Shown here in pieces: positions 9,761-21,226 of a DNA stretch of 64,000 bases (position 1 is its first letter; each line of letters starts with the position of its first letter). A program made the position numbers and the translations under genes. Source of the DNA: Dipodascopsis uninucleata var. uninucleata (lineage: Eukaryota; Ascomycota; Lipomycetes; Lipomycetales; Lipomycetaceae); assembly GCA_030568195.1 (NCBI GenBank), contig JAJLTO010000009.1, forward strand, positions 556,542-620,541. Direction: 5' to 3'. The notes under the pieces were generated by a model that ran no database searches, was not told where the DNA came from, and saw nothing but the letters and a program-made list of their open reading frames with translations.

Positions 9761-10885
9761 TTATTTAATCTTCTGAAGCTTTTTACCTGCCCTGTTCAAT
9801 CTTGCATCTGAGCTTTCAACATCTTCATCAAGCATGCGAAGCATTTCATTCTGTAGCTCTAATTCATCATTAATCTCAATACCAATCTGCTTCTGGCGTG
9901 CAAGAATTTTGCTAAACTCAAGTAGCACTTCATCCTGTTCCTCCATTTTATTCATTTGCAGATTCAATAGTCCACGGTTATCAAGCGGTCTAGTTTCTGC
10001 AGTCTCTGTTATTGGGCCAAGTACTCTCTTTGCCGAGTTAGCAACACTGTTCAAAACACCTTTTCCTCCGGTAAACAAAGCAGATCGTTCCGGATTGTCA
10101 TCCGAAGATGCGACCTGTGACTGTTGTGGCCTTCTGGAAACTGTAGATGCTAAAGCCTCGAGCCCTTCTCTCTCTTTCCTAACCATATTAAGCATATCGG
10201 TTCTTCTGCGTATTTCTCCATCTCCAATGGTGTTTGCTAGTTCCCTCAATCCTCTCTCGAGCATCGCAATCTTGCTCCCACATTGAACCAAGTTCTTTTT
10301 AGCCTCTGCCGCTGCGGAGTATGATTCAGACACGCCATTGCGCATACCATCAGATGTAGAAAGCACATCTCGATCTGAAAGACATCGTCTAGCTTCATGC
10401 AATGACGTCTTGACTTCATGCAGGGTGTCCAGCCACGCGACAGGATCTGATATATTCTTGCCCGAAGACGTAATCAAAGCGGATGACGAAAAAGAAGATG
10501 AGGACAGAAGTGAGCTTTTTCCTGGTGCATACGGACGGCCACCATCGGAGAGTCCAAGAAAGTCACGCCAAACATCTGTAAGTCTCCATCGAGCATCTGA
10601 CGACTTGTTTATGTCTTTCAAGAACTTTTCTAGGCCGAATCTCCGTTCCTCGATAAGCTCGTTGTCGTTGACCGAACTACCAAACAGCTTCTTTCGGGGC
10701 AGTTTAAATGGAATATTGTCACCGACTGCATCTTCTAGGTCTGATACCAGTTTAGCGAACTCTGAGTAACGCTTCATGACCGTATATGACCTAGTTGGTA
10801 ATCTCAACTGGACATGGTACACAGTGTGAGGTTTCGGTATCGGATTGGTAGAAACTGAGAGAATGGTTATCTCTACCTCAGACAT
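9761..10885 (-). CDS. VAM7: Vacuolar Qc-SNARE with PX domain, Vam7
   Basis: This intronless gene encodes 374 residues. Vam7 is a soluble Qc-SNARE recruited to the vacuole by phosphatidylinositol 3-phosphate and the HOPS complex, where it drives homotypic fusion. Residues 1 to about 115 form a PX domain with the basic RYSEF segment and PFKLPRKK. A Ser-rich linker and a coiled middle region follow. The last 65 residues form a SNARE helix with the zero-layer glutamine in ELELQNEML, followed by LDEDVESSDARL. There is no C-terminal membrane span, as expected for Vam7. The domain order and length match the family well. Confidence 0.93.
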   Translation of the reverse strand: MSEVEITILSVSTNPIPKPHTVYHVQLRLPTRSYTVMKRYSEFAKLVSDLEDAVGDNIPFKLPRKKLFGSSVNDNELIEERRFGLEKFLKDINKSSDARWRLTDVWRDFLGLSDGGRPYAPGKSSLLSSSSFSSSALITSSGKNISDPVAWLDTLHEVKTSLHEARRCLSDRDVLSTSDGMRNGVSESYSAAAEAKKNLVQCGSKIAMLERGLRELANTIGDGEIRRRTDMLNMVRKEREGLEALASTVSRRPQQSQVASSDDNPERSALFTGGKGVLNSVANSAKRVLGPITETAETRPLDNRGLLNLQMNKMEEQDEVLLEFSKILARQKQIGIEINDELELQNEMLRMLDEDVESSDARLNRAGKKLQKIK

Positions 10886-11147
10886 AGTCCCTTGCTTATT
10901 TACTTATGCCAATATTAATCCTAACGTCCTGTTCTGTATTTAATGATTATATATGTTCTCATTTAACAAGCCTGTAGCTCTCATGAAATCTTCGCGTTAC
11001 TATCGTCGATCTTAACTTTCATGAAATCACGCTGACATTGCTATTTGGATGCTCTGCCATGCACAATACTTTTAGCTCTAGTTAACGACCAGCTCAGTTA
11101 TGTTACAAAACCCTCGCCGGCCCCCCTGAGGCGTCTTTTCAGTAGAG

Positions 11148-11153
11148 TATAAA
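11148..11153 (+). promoter_or_regulatory. TATA box
   Basis: TATAAA lies 43 bp before the ATG of the 54-codon ORF at 11196 and about 400 bp before MSH1. The spacing would suit transcription of the small ORF or an MSH1 leader. This is inference only. Confidence 0.3.
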
Positions 11154-11195
11154 TGCATGACTGTATAGGTTATGGGTTGTTAGTTATGTTCGACA

Positions 11196-11360
11196 ATGGT
11201 ACGCGACGGAATACAGAGTTTGCATCAAAATACAAAATATTTCTATCAAAGAAACTTGATTTGTGGGGCGATAAAAAGGTGTTATAGTGACATTAGGCTG
11301 AGGTCAAAAATATTCGGATTCCTTAATAGGGAGATCGATATCAGGGGTAGTTATAAATAA
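11196..11360 (+). CDS. Short ORF, 54 residues, upstream of MSH1
   Basis: An uninterrupted frame from ATG to TAA encodes 54 residues rich in Arg, Lys, Tyr and Ile with few acids (begins MVRDGIQSLHQNTKYFYQRN). A TATAAA box stands just upstream. The composition resembles a mitochondrial presequence, so it could be an upstream ORF in the MSH1 leader or an alternative first exon. I found no clean splice that joins it to MSH1, which has its own presequence. It could also be chance. Confidence 0.25.
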   Translation: MVRDGIQSLHQNTKYFYQRNLICGAIKRCYSDIRLRSKIFGFLNREIDIRGSYK

Positions 11361-11546
11361 AGGTGCGTATTTAATGACGTTAGTAAATACGATTATTTAG
11401 CTGACTCTTAATTTGTATGGAAAGGCGCGAGGTGTTATCAAGCTATTGCATGAAGCAAGTAATTGCACGAGCATTGAAACATATTAATAGAAATTATATT
11501 TCAGTGGTCAATTAAATTTTGATCGCGATTGGAGCTGTTTGCATTT

Positions 11547-14500
11547 ATGCTGTGTCTAGAGAGAAAATGTTACGGTCTGTCAACAGCTGTTGCAAGACGG
11601 CTACCCGTCGTCATGTCTCGATGGCAGTCGGGAGCCGAATATGATGGTTTTCGATATATGGATGGTACATTTGCTAGTAAGCGCTTTCATGCTTCTACTC
11701 TTTTACGTAGAGCAACAAGGGTTAAGAGAGATATTGCCAGTGAAATATCTCTAGAGTCATTGGAGCAGGGTCCATTGTATGATGCCGATATCGATATAGA
11801 AGGGTGCGAAAAGGTTGCAGACGTAAACAAAACAGAAGTATCGTATTCATCAGTTCTCCTAAATGAAGTGCAGAAAAATATAAGGAAATATCCTAATTGT
11901 GTTATTCTAACACGCGTCGGCTCTTTCTACGAGGTATTACTATGCTACTCTGTGATATATTATCTGCGCAGGTATTGCTGACGCTTTTCGTATTAGTTGT
12001 ATTTTCATCAAGCAGAAGAGCTAGCTCATTTACTGAATATCAGACTAGCGAAACGCCATACATCTAAAGGGTCGGTTCCAATGGCTGGATTTCCCTTTAT
12101 GCATTTAGATAGATATCTGAAAATTCTAGTTCAGGACTTGCATAAATATGTTGCTGTCTGCGAAGAATATCCCAATCCAAACGCAAAGAAGAGTGTTCGC
12201 GAGCAGGCATTGGCAAAGACAGCTCTTTATAACCTGGAAACCGAAACAGAGAACAAGATAGTCAATACACCAAATCGTGGTAGGACTTCCAATAATATGT
12301 TTATAAGAAAGGTTTCTAGAATCATAACACCAGGAACATTGATCGATGAAAACTTCTTGAATCCTGTTGAAAACAACTTCCTGCTGACAGTGTCTTTACG
12401 ACCTACCGATGCCAAGATAAAGGGCAATACTACTGCAACTGACGATCCGGAAGACTCTTACGTGATTGGTCTGTCATGGCTTGATTTTTCTACGGGTGAT
12501 TTCTATTGCCAAATGAGTACAATTGCCACCTTGACTAGCGACTTGGCTAGAATATCACCGAGTGAAATATTGTTGGATAAATTAGAAGACTTGCAAGTAC
12601 GGAAGATCTATAAGGCAATTGAAGAACTACAGTACTTTATAAGCTACCAATCATTCGAGGATCCCATTCTTGCGAAAAAGAGCAATGTCTCAGAGAGACA
12701 GAGACAGAAGATCGACTCCCCAGATGACAATTACTACTTATACCGATCTGAGTTCATAAATACCTGGAAAACAATGTTTGATAAAGCTGAGATGACGCTA
12801 GATGACATACGATCACTTGAGTATGATGAAATTCGATCTGCATCTATTATGCTAAATTATGTCAGAGAAAAACTTCCGGACACTCAGATTAAACTCCAGG
12901 TCCCCGTACGCCGAAATGTAGTCGAAAACATGCTAGTTGATGCAAATTCGTTAAGAGCGCTGGAAATAAAGAAGACGCTTCGGGATCAGCACACAAGTGG
13001 AAGTCTTTTGAACACAATTAGACGGACAGTGACAAAGTCAGGTACTCGACTCCTCTCCGACTGGATCACATCACCTTTGACTTCTATTTCGGCGATTACT
13101 GAGCGACATAATCTCGTAGAATTATTGGTGAATGATGCTGATATTCACGCTCACATTGAGAACCATTTAAAGAATATGCATGACCTTCATCGTGTTGTTC
13201 AAAAATTTGCATTGGCCAGAGGCGACGCTGAAGACATTATTTCGCTTCAGCAGTCTCTCGAAAGTGTCTCCAGTTTGCGACGAATACTGAGAAAATATCT
13301 GACGAAATTCTCAGATAGCGTGACCCCAGAAATCGGGAGCCTTAAGAGGATCGAAAATCGACTAGTAGATCTTGGCGACCTAGAGATATTAATCGTGTCT
13401 ACTTTCGACCAAGATCAAATTATTGCAAAAATAACACAGGATCAGGAGCGGCAGGCACAGGAGGTCATAGAAATCGAAGATGGTAATCCGATAATAAAGA
13501 AATCGAAGAGAAAGCAATCTACTGTACGAAAAGGAGCGCCGATAGACTCGATCGATATTATCAAAAGAGAGTAAGATATATTCTGTATACATCGAAGTGC
13601 CACGGAACTAACATTAACTCACAAGTGCTACGACCAAGCTTAAAAGATTACATGCAAAATTAGAACAGCTGCTTGATTCTCGCGAGATCATGGAATCAAG
13701 TCTGCGCAAAGAACTAGGTACTAAGGGAAACAACAATCATTACGAAATCATAGTTCTAACTTAAAATATAGGTTCTCCACAGCTGGAGCTTCGATGGGCA
13801 GCTGGTACAGGGTTTTATGTTGCTATTCCCCCGAGAGATGTCGAAAAATTCAAATCTATAGATACAGAATATGGCAATATAGGGTCCCAATGCCTTGCGA
13901 CTAAAAAGTCATCTTGCTATTATTACATGCAGGTAATTAATTATCGGAGTTAGCGCTTATCTTTGTATGTAATCTGACTGACTCGTGCTTGAAGTCGTGG
14001 ACTGTTCTAGGAAACGAAATAGATTCGCTAAAAATTCTAATAAGAATGGAAGAAAAGAAAATTTTCAATGATACGCGGATAAAAATTGTTGCGGAGACCT
14101 CCAGGTTGCGGAATAATGCGCGCGTTATCGATGAACTTGATGTTGTATGCTCCTTCGCAACACTAGCAAGAGAGCGCAAGCTTGTTCGGCCCAAGTTGCA
14201 CTCGGGATTGTCTTACAGTATAATAGCTGGGAGGCACACGACAGTTGAGCTTGGTCTTGAAAAGAAAGGCGTGATGTTTACTCCTAACGACTGTTTCTTG
14301 GGTGAGCAGGAGCGACTCTGGCTCATAACAGGACCCAACATGGGTGGCAAAAGCACATTTTTGCGTCAGAATGCCATAATTTGTATCCTTGCTCAGGCGG
14401 GTGCATTTGTCCCCGCTGAATACGCTGAAATTGGTATCGTCGACCAGATATTCAGCCGCGTAGGCTCTGCAGACAATCTCTATAGAGATGAGAGTACATT

Positions 14501-14963
14501 CATGGTGGAGATGCTGGAAACGGCCCATATTCTCAGACAAGCTACGGCGAGATCATTTGTCATTATGGATGAGATCGGTAGAGGTACGACTCCGCTAGAG
14601 GGTATTGCGATCGCGTATGGCTGTCTGTACCATCTGCACCAGGTGAATAAATCACGAACGTTATTCGCTACGCATTTTCATGATCTTGCTGAAATGATCG
14701 CGGACTTGCCAGCTACATCTTGTTATTGTACTGAGCTGGTTGGGAACGAAATTACAGGCCTCTACTTTCAGCATCGCCTTCGCCGCGGAGTGAATAGGCG
14801 TTCTCACGGCCTACATGTTGCGAAACTTGCGGGGATTCCCAGCGACGTCATCGAGGTGGCTGTGGGTGCCCTGCATGAGCTGGAGCGCAGTCAATTTCGC
14901 CAAATACAGGATAATTTAAATGACGAGAGTTCTGACGCCAAGAAAATGTATGTGGCGGAATAA
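11547..14963 (+). CDS. MSH1: Mitochondrial DNA mismatch-repair MutS homologue
   Basis: Five exons (11547-11933, 11997-13570, 13626-13717, 13772-13932, 13995-14963) give 1060 residues. Msh1 recognises mispaired mitochondrial DNA and guards mitochondrial genome integrity. The N-terminus MLCLERKCYGLSTAVARRLP is presequence-like. The mismatch-contact motif GSFYE ends exactly at intron 1, after which the frame resumes at LYFHQAEELAHLL. Fungal Msh1 signatures follow (MAGFPFMHLDRYLKILVQDL, FIRKVSRIITPGTL). The C-terminal ATPase has Walker A GPNMGGKST near residue 850, MDEIGRGTTPLEG for Walker B and signature, and the ATHFHDL H-loop. All introns are 54-63 nt with CTAAC/CTGAC-type branch points. A Lys/Arg-rich insert (KKSKRKQSTVRK) precedes intron 2. 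I chose the ATG at 11547 because the open frame has no earlier ATG. Confidence 0.94.
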
Positions 14964-16189
14964 TTTTTTATAATCTCATTAGGAGCAGATATACGTATGT
15001 GTGACGGTCCGTTCCTTCAACACAAAAGTAAACAGTTTCAAGCGTGTCAGCCGCTGTGAGTGAACGTAGCGGAAGAAAGGAGTATGGTTTGCATTGTATG
15101 CTCCTATCGCGCGAAAATTATCGTGGCTATAACCAGAAATAACCTTCGTGTACTCAGGATTTAGGATGTTGCGTTTATTCCATTAGTCACAGCAATGGTG
15201 CCTATTGTTTGAATAATATGCACTGTGCCTGATCGTTGCGGTTGTCACTGCAACGTGACAGTATCAGACGAGTTAAAAACTTAGGATTTGTCATCAATTT
15301 GCTACTTGCGATGTAATCCGCGTAGCGATTTGAGATACGCTTTGAGTATAACGTTATGCTTCTTACGAGAGATAAATAATATTATACGGACTTCTAGACG
15401 CGCTAATGCAGTATTATAGTATATTTTGAGCATCTACTGATCGCGGAATCGCTTTAATAGTCTAACAGCAGTACCCTAGCGAGAGTTTCATTATATTAGC
15501 TTACAGAAGAGAATAATAGCAGCTTTGTTCGCTTTCTAGGCTCTGAATAGAACTCTATTGCACGCTAATATGCTTCACTTATACTATAATAGACATTAGG
15601 CGGATTAATTAACATATAATTATACCCTAACATCATTAGATAGGCGTACGATGAAACTTAATATCGGCGCATAAACGTATAAATTTGTAGTTTGCTGCGC
15701 CCTATTCGCACTTCAGAAGCTACCATTCTCGCGTAGATCGTACCAGGGGACCGAACAAATCTTAATTGCTACGCTAGTGTGCTGCACTAGTATACAAAGG
15801 GCTAATAATACGGAAACTCAGTACGTGGTAAACTTAGTATGTGGGTGAACAAAACATCATAATGGTCGACTTATTTTAGATATTATGTGCAGAGCAACAC
15901 GCCAAGGGCAGAGTGCTATAGCGGCGTCGGCATATATATAGCTATAGCTTTCATCGTTTGCATAGTAAAGCATATATATATATATTCAGACATACAGCAG
16001 GTTGTGGGCCACTACTTAACCAAGGTCTATAATTTAGATGTCTGGAAGTCACTACAGAACAGAACTAAAAAAACAAAAAAAACCATAGACGAAGAAGTAG
16101 TCTCACGTTACAGCTCTCGTGTTGGATTTAAATTGGATAAACTGGATAACTTGGTTCATCTAGTTAATACCTGTCGGGTTGGAAACAAG
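14964..16189. other. Intergenic region MSH1 to ABC transporter
   Basis: This is 1.2 kb with no recognisable gene. It contains two short perfect inverted repeats: TGTCAC/GTGACA at 15243-15260 and CTAGTG/CACTAG at about 15774-15790. The last 110 codons (from about 15862) are open in frame with the transporter but contain no ATG. They may be a 5' extension, an exon, or chance. Confidence 0.45.
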
Positions 16190-19100
16190 ATGTTAAGCTC
16201 ATCTGTTTTTGTGCAGTGCTATGCATTGATGCTGAAGTGCCTCTTCTTGCTGAGAAACGCGCGACGGTCAACCATCTTCAGAGCTTTCAGTTTGCCAATT
16301 ATTTTCTCTTGGGCACAGACTGCAACCAAATCACTGTATGCTCCGCCAGCAGAATATGGTGTTTCCAAACCTCTACCTATGGTTCAGCTAAACGATACTA
16401 TCGGATATAGGTATTTTGCGTATGTCATGGACGACGTGGCTAATGACGACCTTGATAAGTTCATGAAAAATGTCACGGCTGATCTACCGCAGGACCAGGT
16501 GTATGCCCTTAATGATTCTACTGAGCTCCTATCCCTCTGTAAGCAGAGCTTACAAGGCTCTTCCAACTGTCTTAGTGCTATTGAATGGCATAAGTTCGAT
16601 CCTGCAAATAATGAATTCAACTATACTATCCGTGCCGATGCAGGCTTGGGCAGTGTGTATGTTAATGAGCCAAATAATATCGATCCCTACAAGTACATTC
16701 TTCCAGCGCAGTGGCGAATTGACGCTACTTTACTTGGTCTTGATTTGGTCCGTGATGCGCCCGAAGTTGTAGTCTATACGTCGCAGACTCAGAAGCAGAA
16801 CGAACAGAATACGAGAGTCCAGTTTTCAAAATCAATTGTTAATTACCTTTCTGCGGAGTTGTTTTTGGCCATGATAGGAGTAGTCTATCAACTTTCTGGC
16901 ATGATAGGTTCAGAAAGAGAGACCGGCATTGCTTCTTTGCTAGACTCTATGGGATGTTCGAAACTTGCAAGATATATGTCTTTCGTGGCAGCTTTCACCC
17001 CTGTCTACCTCCCCGGATGGATCGTTGCTGGTGTCGCTATAGGCACAATGGCTTTCCAATCCTCGAATATGGGCGTTTCGATAGGCTTCTATATTTTATC
17101 AGGTTTGTCGATGATATCTTTCACTCTTTTCATCTCGCTCCCTTATACACGAGCAAGTATTTCAGGTATTGGTTCTGTCGGTGTCTGTATTGTTTTGGCC
17201 TGCATGTGCATAGTTCAGAAAGCTGTTGGCCCTCGCAACTCTGCAACTGAAGGAGTTTTAGCCTTCTTTTTTCCTCCAATGAACTTCGTGTATTTCTTAC
17301 AAGAAGTTGCTCGCTATGAGATACAGTCTAAGCCTGCTAATTTATTACATGTTCCTCCAGAAGGATATGTTGCACCTGGACTATTTTATTTGTTTGCCGT
17401 TATCCAGTTTTTTGGTTACTTCGGTCTTAGTACATTTCTTGATTCCATTTTATATCCCTCTCCGAAGCGATCATTAATGAATTCTGATCCTGAATATTGT
17501 GAATTAGCTCTTAAACTGAATCATGTGTCTAAATTTTACTATATACAGAACTGGCTTCTCAACTTTTTACCTGTGGCATTTCAGCCTAAGACAAAAAACC
17601 GCATAGTAGCAGTTGACGATTTGTCCCTGGACATCAAATCTGGGCAAATTACTTGTCTATTAGGTCCCAATGGGTCAGGAAAGACTACTACACTTGAGAT
17701 GATTGCGGGTTTGCAACATACTTCCGAAGGAACGATTGGTTATAGTACTACTTCGGTAGGACTTTGTCCACAAAAGAACGTTCTTTGGGATAGTCTAACA
17801 GTCGCAGAACATATTTTTATCTGGACGATGATCAAATCAGGTATTAGAGACACATCAGGAACAGATGTTCTTATCAGTTCTTGTGACTTGGAAGCTAAAA
17901 AACGTACTCAATCTCGTCATCTTTCTGGTGGTCAGAAGCGTAAACTGCAGTTAGCTATTATGTTTGCTGGTGGTTCCGACATTTGCTGTATTGATGAAGT
18001 ATCGTCTGGTGTTGATCCTTTGTCGCGTCGTAAACTTTGGGATATAATTCTATCTGCAAGAGGCAGAGCATCCATTGTTCTCACAACTCATTTCTTAGAT
18101 GAAGCTGATGTTTTAGCAGATAGCATTGCTATTATGACGTTGGGTAGTCTTAGAGCATGGGGATCTCCAGTACAACTCAAGAACGACTTCAATTCAGGAT
18201 ATAGAGTCTATTCACTTCAGCCGACTTCTGGTCGTGAGTTGGTTTATAACTTATCTAGTCCTGCAGAGGTTATTGAACTTGTTGAGAGACTACAGAGAGA
18301 AGGGCATAAAGAACTGCGCGTCGCGGAACCACAATTAGAGGATATTTTTCTATCTATTGTTGCTGATTCTGATCCTGAAATTGCTGACCTTCTAAAAGAT
18401 AACAATACTGCATTGTGCAAAAATGATAGTCTAGATCACTCGAAGAACGAGTATACTGATGTTTACGAAGCAGAGAATAGCATTTCAAGCAATTCTGTAG
18501 AGTATAAGTTTCAGCGTGTTAGTTTTTTCTCTCAAGTTCTTACGATGTTATGGAAGCGATATATTGTTGCACGTCGGAATCCATATCCAACAATCATTGC
18601 GATTTTAACGCCTGTTATCATCTGTGCTGTGACGGTCAGATTTTTGAAATCATACACTCCCCAGTCCTGCGATATCGCTTCTCAAGCTCAAGCTCAAAAA
18701 TACAAATCATTCTCCTTAAATTCATTGGCCTATTCTATTAATTTAGCATTAGGGCCTTATAACGAGATTGGATCTCTAACTAATGGTTTTGCGAATTATG
18801 CTCTTGCATCTGGGTTATTCTCAAACTCACCAAGTTCTCAGCCTGTTTCTTCTCTCTTGTCCAATGTTACTTTTGTGAACAATACTTCAGAATTTTTGAA
18901 TGAGATTGATGTAAATTTTGCCAATATATTCCCTGGTGGCCTTTTTTTGGACAATTCCCGGTCAATGTTCTCGTTCGTTGCGAATGGTGGTTCTGATCCT
19001 ACAGATACAACTGCAAGTGTGGTTATTGCACCTCTCATGTTAAACATGTTTAATAACGTCCGCGCAAATGGTAGTGCAATAATATCTACGGACTATTCTC

Positions 19101-21043
19101 CTTTTCAATATCAGTGGACGGCTTCCACAGGCGACTCGTTGCTGTTTATAGTCTTTATCAGCCTTGCGATGGGTGCTTATTCATCTTTCTTATCAATTTA
19201 TCCTACATTCGAGCGTCTCAAGAATGTACGGTCGTTACATTACTCCAATGGGCTTCGAGTTTTACCACTCTGGATTTCCTATACCATATTTGATTTTCTC
19301 GTCTCATTAATTGGTATCGTAATTGTCACTGGTATAATAGGAGGTACGGTATCGGGCCTCTTCGGTTTTGGTTATTTTTTTGTTGTTTTAATGCTCTTTG
19401 GACTTACTGCCACTCTCTTTTCATATATTTTTGCTCGATTCTGTACTTCTCAGCTTGCCGCATTCGCTATAACTAGCGCTTATCAGTGTATTTGGTTCTT
19501 GATATATCTTCTTACATATCTTTTGGTTGAAATTTATGTCTCTGCGCGCAAGTTCCAGGATGTTTTGAACATAGTATATTATGTACAGGCAATCTTTTCT
19601 CCTATGCCAAGTCTTGTGAAGGCTCTCTTTCTGACTTTAAATCTTTTCTCAAGTTTATGTGACAGTAACAGTGTACAATACAGCAGATACGACGACATAA
19701 GAGCATTTGGTGCACCAATACTCTATTTATGTGCCCAATCTGCTGTTGCCTTCTTGGTTCTCGTGCGTTTAGATTCTGGAAGATTGCTACCTTCTTTCCG
19801 TTTCTTTGGACAAAAATCTAAGAAATTTGATCCTGAGGATAAGCCATCTAGCGGTACAATTCCAGATGATATTGCACGCGAAATTGAAAGGACAGAAAAT
19901 GCAACTGATTTTGATGGGCTTAGACTTCTACATGTCACCAAAACGTTTAAAGAGAGGAAAGAGAGAAGCAAGAATACGAAGTCGTGTAAGTCTAAACTTC
20001 GTGATTGTCTTAGTTTCAGCTATTTTTCTGCGAGTCGAAGAAAAGAACGAGCCGAAACAAAGTCTTCCGGTACATTCGTTGCTGTGAATGACGTCTCATT
20101 AGGAGTATCTCGTGGAGAATGCTTCGCACTTCTGGGACCAAATGGTGCAGGCAAGTCCTTGACATTTAATATGATTCGTGGAGAAATAGCTCCAACATCT
20201 GGTAAAATATTTGTTGAGAATGCTAGTATTACTGAGGAACGTAACGAGGCAAGAAAGTACTTGGGTGTCTGTCCTCAGTTTGATGCGGTTGATCATTTAA
20301 GTGTGCACGAGATCCTCACTTTTTATGCGAGTATTCGTGGTGTACGGAGATCTGATATTCAGAAAACCGTTGACAAAATGATTGAGTCTGTTGGACTTCA
20401 AAAGTTTAAGAATCGAATGGCTCTAAGACTCTCCGGCGGTAATCAGCGCAAGTTATCCTTGGCTATAGCACTAATGGGTGATCCTCATGTACTTCTTCTC
20501 GATGAGCCTTCGTCTGGTATGGATGCTGCGAGTAAACGAGTGATGTGGAAAACTGTCGCTTCTGTATCCAAGGGTAGAAGTATCGTCCTTACTACGCATT
20601 CGATGGAAGAAGCTGATGTCCTAGCGTCTAGAGCTGGTATCTTAGCCCAATCTCTATTGGCAATTGGATCTTCCGATGAGCTCCGCTCAAGATACGGAAC
20701 TACATATCAGGTTCATCTAATACTCGATGGTAAATTGAGTCAAGAAGAGCTTCAGCGTTGGGTTTATAATGCATTTTCTCAGTGGGATATTAAATTTGAC
20801 ACAAGTGCTGCATTAGTGCTACATGGCCAGATGAAATTTAGCGTATCTAGCTTGAAAGAGAATAGTGAGAAGTATATATCGACTTTAGAATCCTCTTCTC
20901 TTAGTATCATATCAATCTTTAAAATAGTGGAGAAATTCAAGAGTCAAGTCGGCATACACTACTACTCAGTTTCTCAACCATCTCTTGAGCAAGTGTTTTT
21001 AGAAATTGTGAGCGCTCATAACGTTGTAGAGGAGGGTTATTAG
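16190..21043 (+). CDS. ABCA-subfamily full ABC transporter
   Basis: The gene encodes 1617 residues from the first ATG. ABCA proteins are full-length transporters, usually moving lipids. The order is TM helix, large extracytoplasmic loop, TM bundle, NBD1, then the same again with NBD2. NBD1 has Walker A GPNGSGKTT near residue 492, the signature LSGGQKRKLQLA near 578, and an unusual Walker B ICCIDEVSSGVDP, where most members have LLDEPSSGLDP. NBD2 has GPNGAGKS near 1316, LSGGNQRKLSLA near 1413 and the canonical VLLLDEPSSGMD near 1436. The start MLSSSVFVQCYALMLKC fits the family, whose proteins begin just before the first TM helix. No intron was found. ABCA genes are missing from Saccharomyces and Schizosaccharomyces as far as I know, so their presence is informative about lineage. 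Confidence 0.92.
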   Translation: MLSSSVFVQCYALMLKCLFLLRNARRSTIFRAFSLPIIFSWAQTATKSLYAPPAEYGVSKPLPMVQLNDTIGYRYFAYVMDDVANDDLDKFMKNVTADLPQDQVYALNDSTELLSLCKQSLQGSSNCLSAIEWHKFDPANNEFNYTIRADAGLGSVYVNEPNNIDPYKYILPAQWRIDATLLGLDLVRDAPEVVVYTSQTQKQNEQNTRVQFSKSIVNYLSAELFLAMIGVVYQLSGMIGSERETGIASLLDSMGCSKLARYMSFVAAFTPVYLPGWIVAGVAIGTMAFQSSNMGVSIGFYILSGLSMISFTLFISLPYTRASISGIGSVGVCIVLACMCIVQKAVGPRNSATEGVLAFFFPPMNFVYFLQEVARYEIQSKPANLLHVPPEGYVAPGLFYLFAVIQFFGYFGLSTFLDSILYPSPKRSLMNSDPEYCELALKLNHVSKFYYIQNWLLNFLPVAFQPKTKNRIVAVDDLSLDIKSGQITCLLGPNGSGKTTTLEMIAGLQHTSEGTIGYSTTSVGLCPQKNVLWDSLTVAEHIFIWTMIKSGIRDTSGTDVLISSCDLEAKKRTQSRHLSGGQKRKLQLAIMFAGGSDICCIDEVSSGVDPLSRRKLWDIILSARGRASIVLTTHFLDEADVLADSIAIMTLGSLRAWGSPVQLKNDFNSGYRVYSLQPTSGRELVYNLSSPAEVIELVERLQREGHKELRVAEPQLEDIFLSIVADSDPEIADLLKDNNTALCKNDSLDHSKNEYTDVYEAENSISSNSVEYKFQRVSFFSQVLTMLWKRYIVARRNPYPTIIAILTPVIICAVTVRFLKSYTPQSCDIASQAQAQKYKSFSLNSLAYSINLALGPYNEIGSLTNGFANYALASGLFSNSPSSQPVSSLLSNVTFVNNTSEFLNEIDVNFANIFPGGLFLDNSRSMFSFVANGGSDPTDTTASVVIAPLMLNMFNNVRANGSAIISTDYSPFQYQWTASTGDSLLFIVFISLAMGAYSSFLSIYPTFERLKNVRSLHYSNGLRVLPLWISYTIFDFLVSLIGIVIVTGIIGGTVSGLFGFGYFFVVLMLFGLTATLFSYIFARFCTSQLAAFAITSAYQCIWFLIYLLTYLLVEIYVSARKFQDVLNIVYYVQAIFSPMPSLVKALFLTLNLFSSLCDSNSVQYSRYDDIRAFGAPILYLCAQSAVAFLVLVRLDSGRLLPSFRFFGQKSKKFDPEDKPSSGTIPDDIAREIERTENATDFDGLRLLHVTKTFKERKERSKNTKSCKSKLRDCLSFSYFSASRRKERAETKSSGTFVAVNDVSLGVSRGECFALLGPNGAGKSLTFNMIRGEIAPTSGKIFVENASITEERNEARKYLGVCPQFDAVDHLSVHEILTFYASIRGVRRSDIQKTVDKMIESVGLQKFKNRMALRLSGGNQRKLSLAIALMGDPHVLLLDEPSSGMDAASKRVMWKTVASVSKGRSIVLTTHSMEEADVLASRAGILAQSLLAIGSSDELRSRYGTTYQVHLILDGKLSQEELQRWVYNAFSQWDIKFDTSAALVLHGQMKFSVSSLKENSEKYISTLESSSLSIISIFKIVEKFKSQVGIHYYSVSQPSLEQVFLEIVSAHNVVEEGY

Positions 21044-21226
21044 ATGCCCATGGACTGTTAACTATATTTTTTCATTCAGCAATTGATTTCTGTCTTTAGA
21101 CTTCATTCTCATAGGTGTATTATGTATTGAGTTATTACTTTAGATCAAGATAGTAAACGAGTAGCTTTGTTTTAAATCTTAATATCATTATTATGTTACA
21201 CTTAAAGCAGATATTACCACGTAAAA

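Larger units (their letters stand above)
10886..11546. other. Divergent promoter region VAM7/MSH1
   Basis: This is a 661-bp region upstream of both genes. It includes a GC-rich patch (CGCCGGCCCCCC, about 11116-11127), a TATAAA box at 11148-11153 and a 54-codon ORF at 11196-11360 described separately. Confidence 0.45.
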
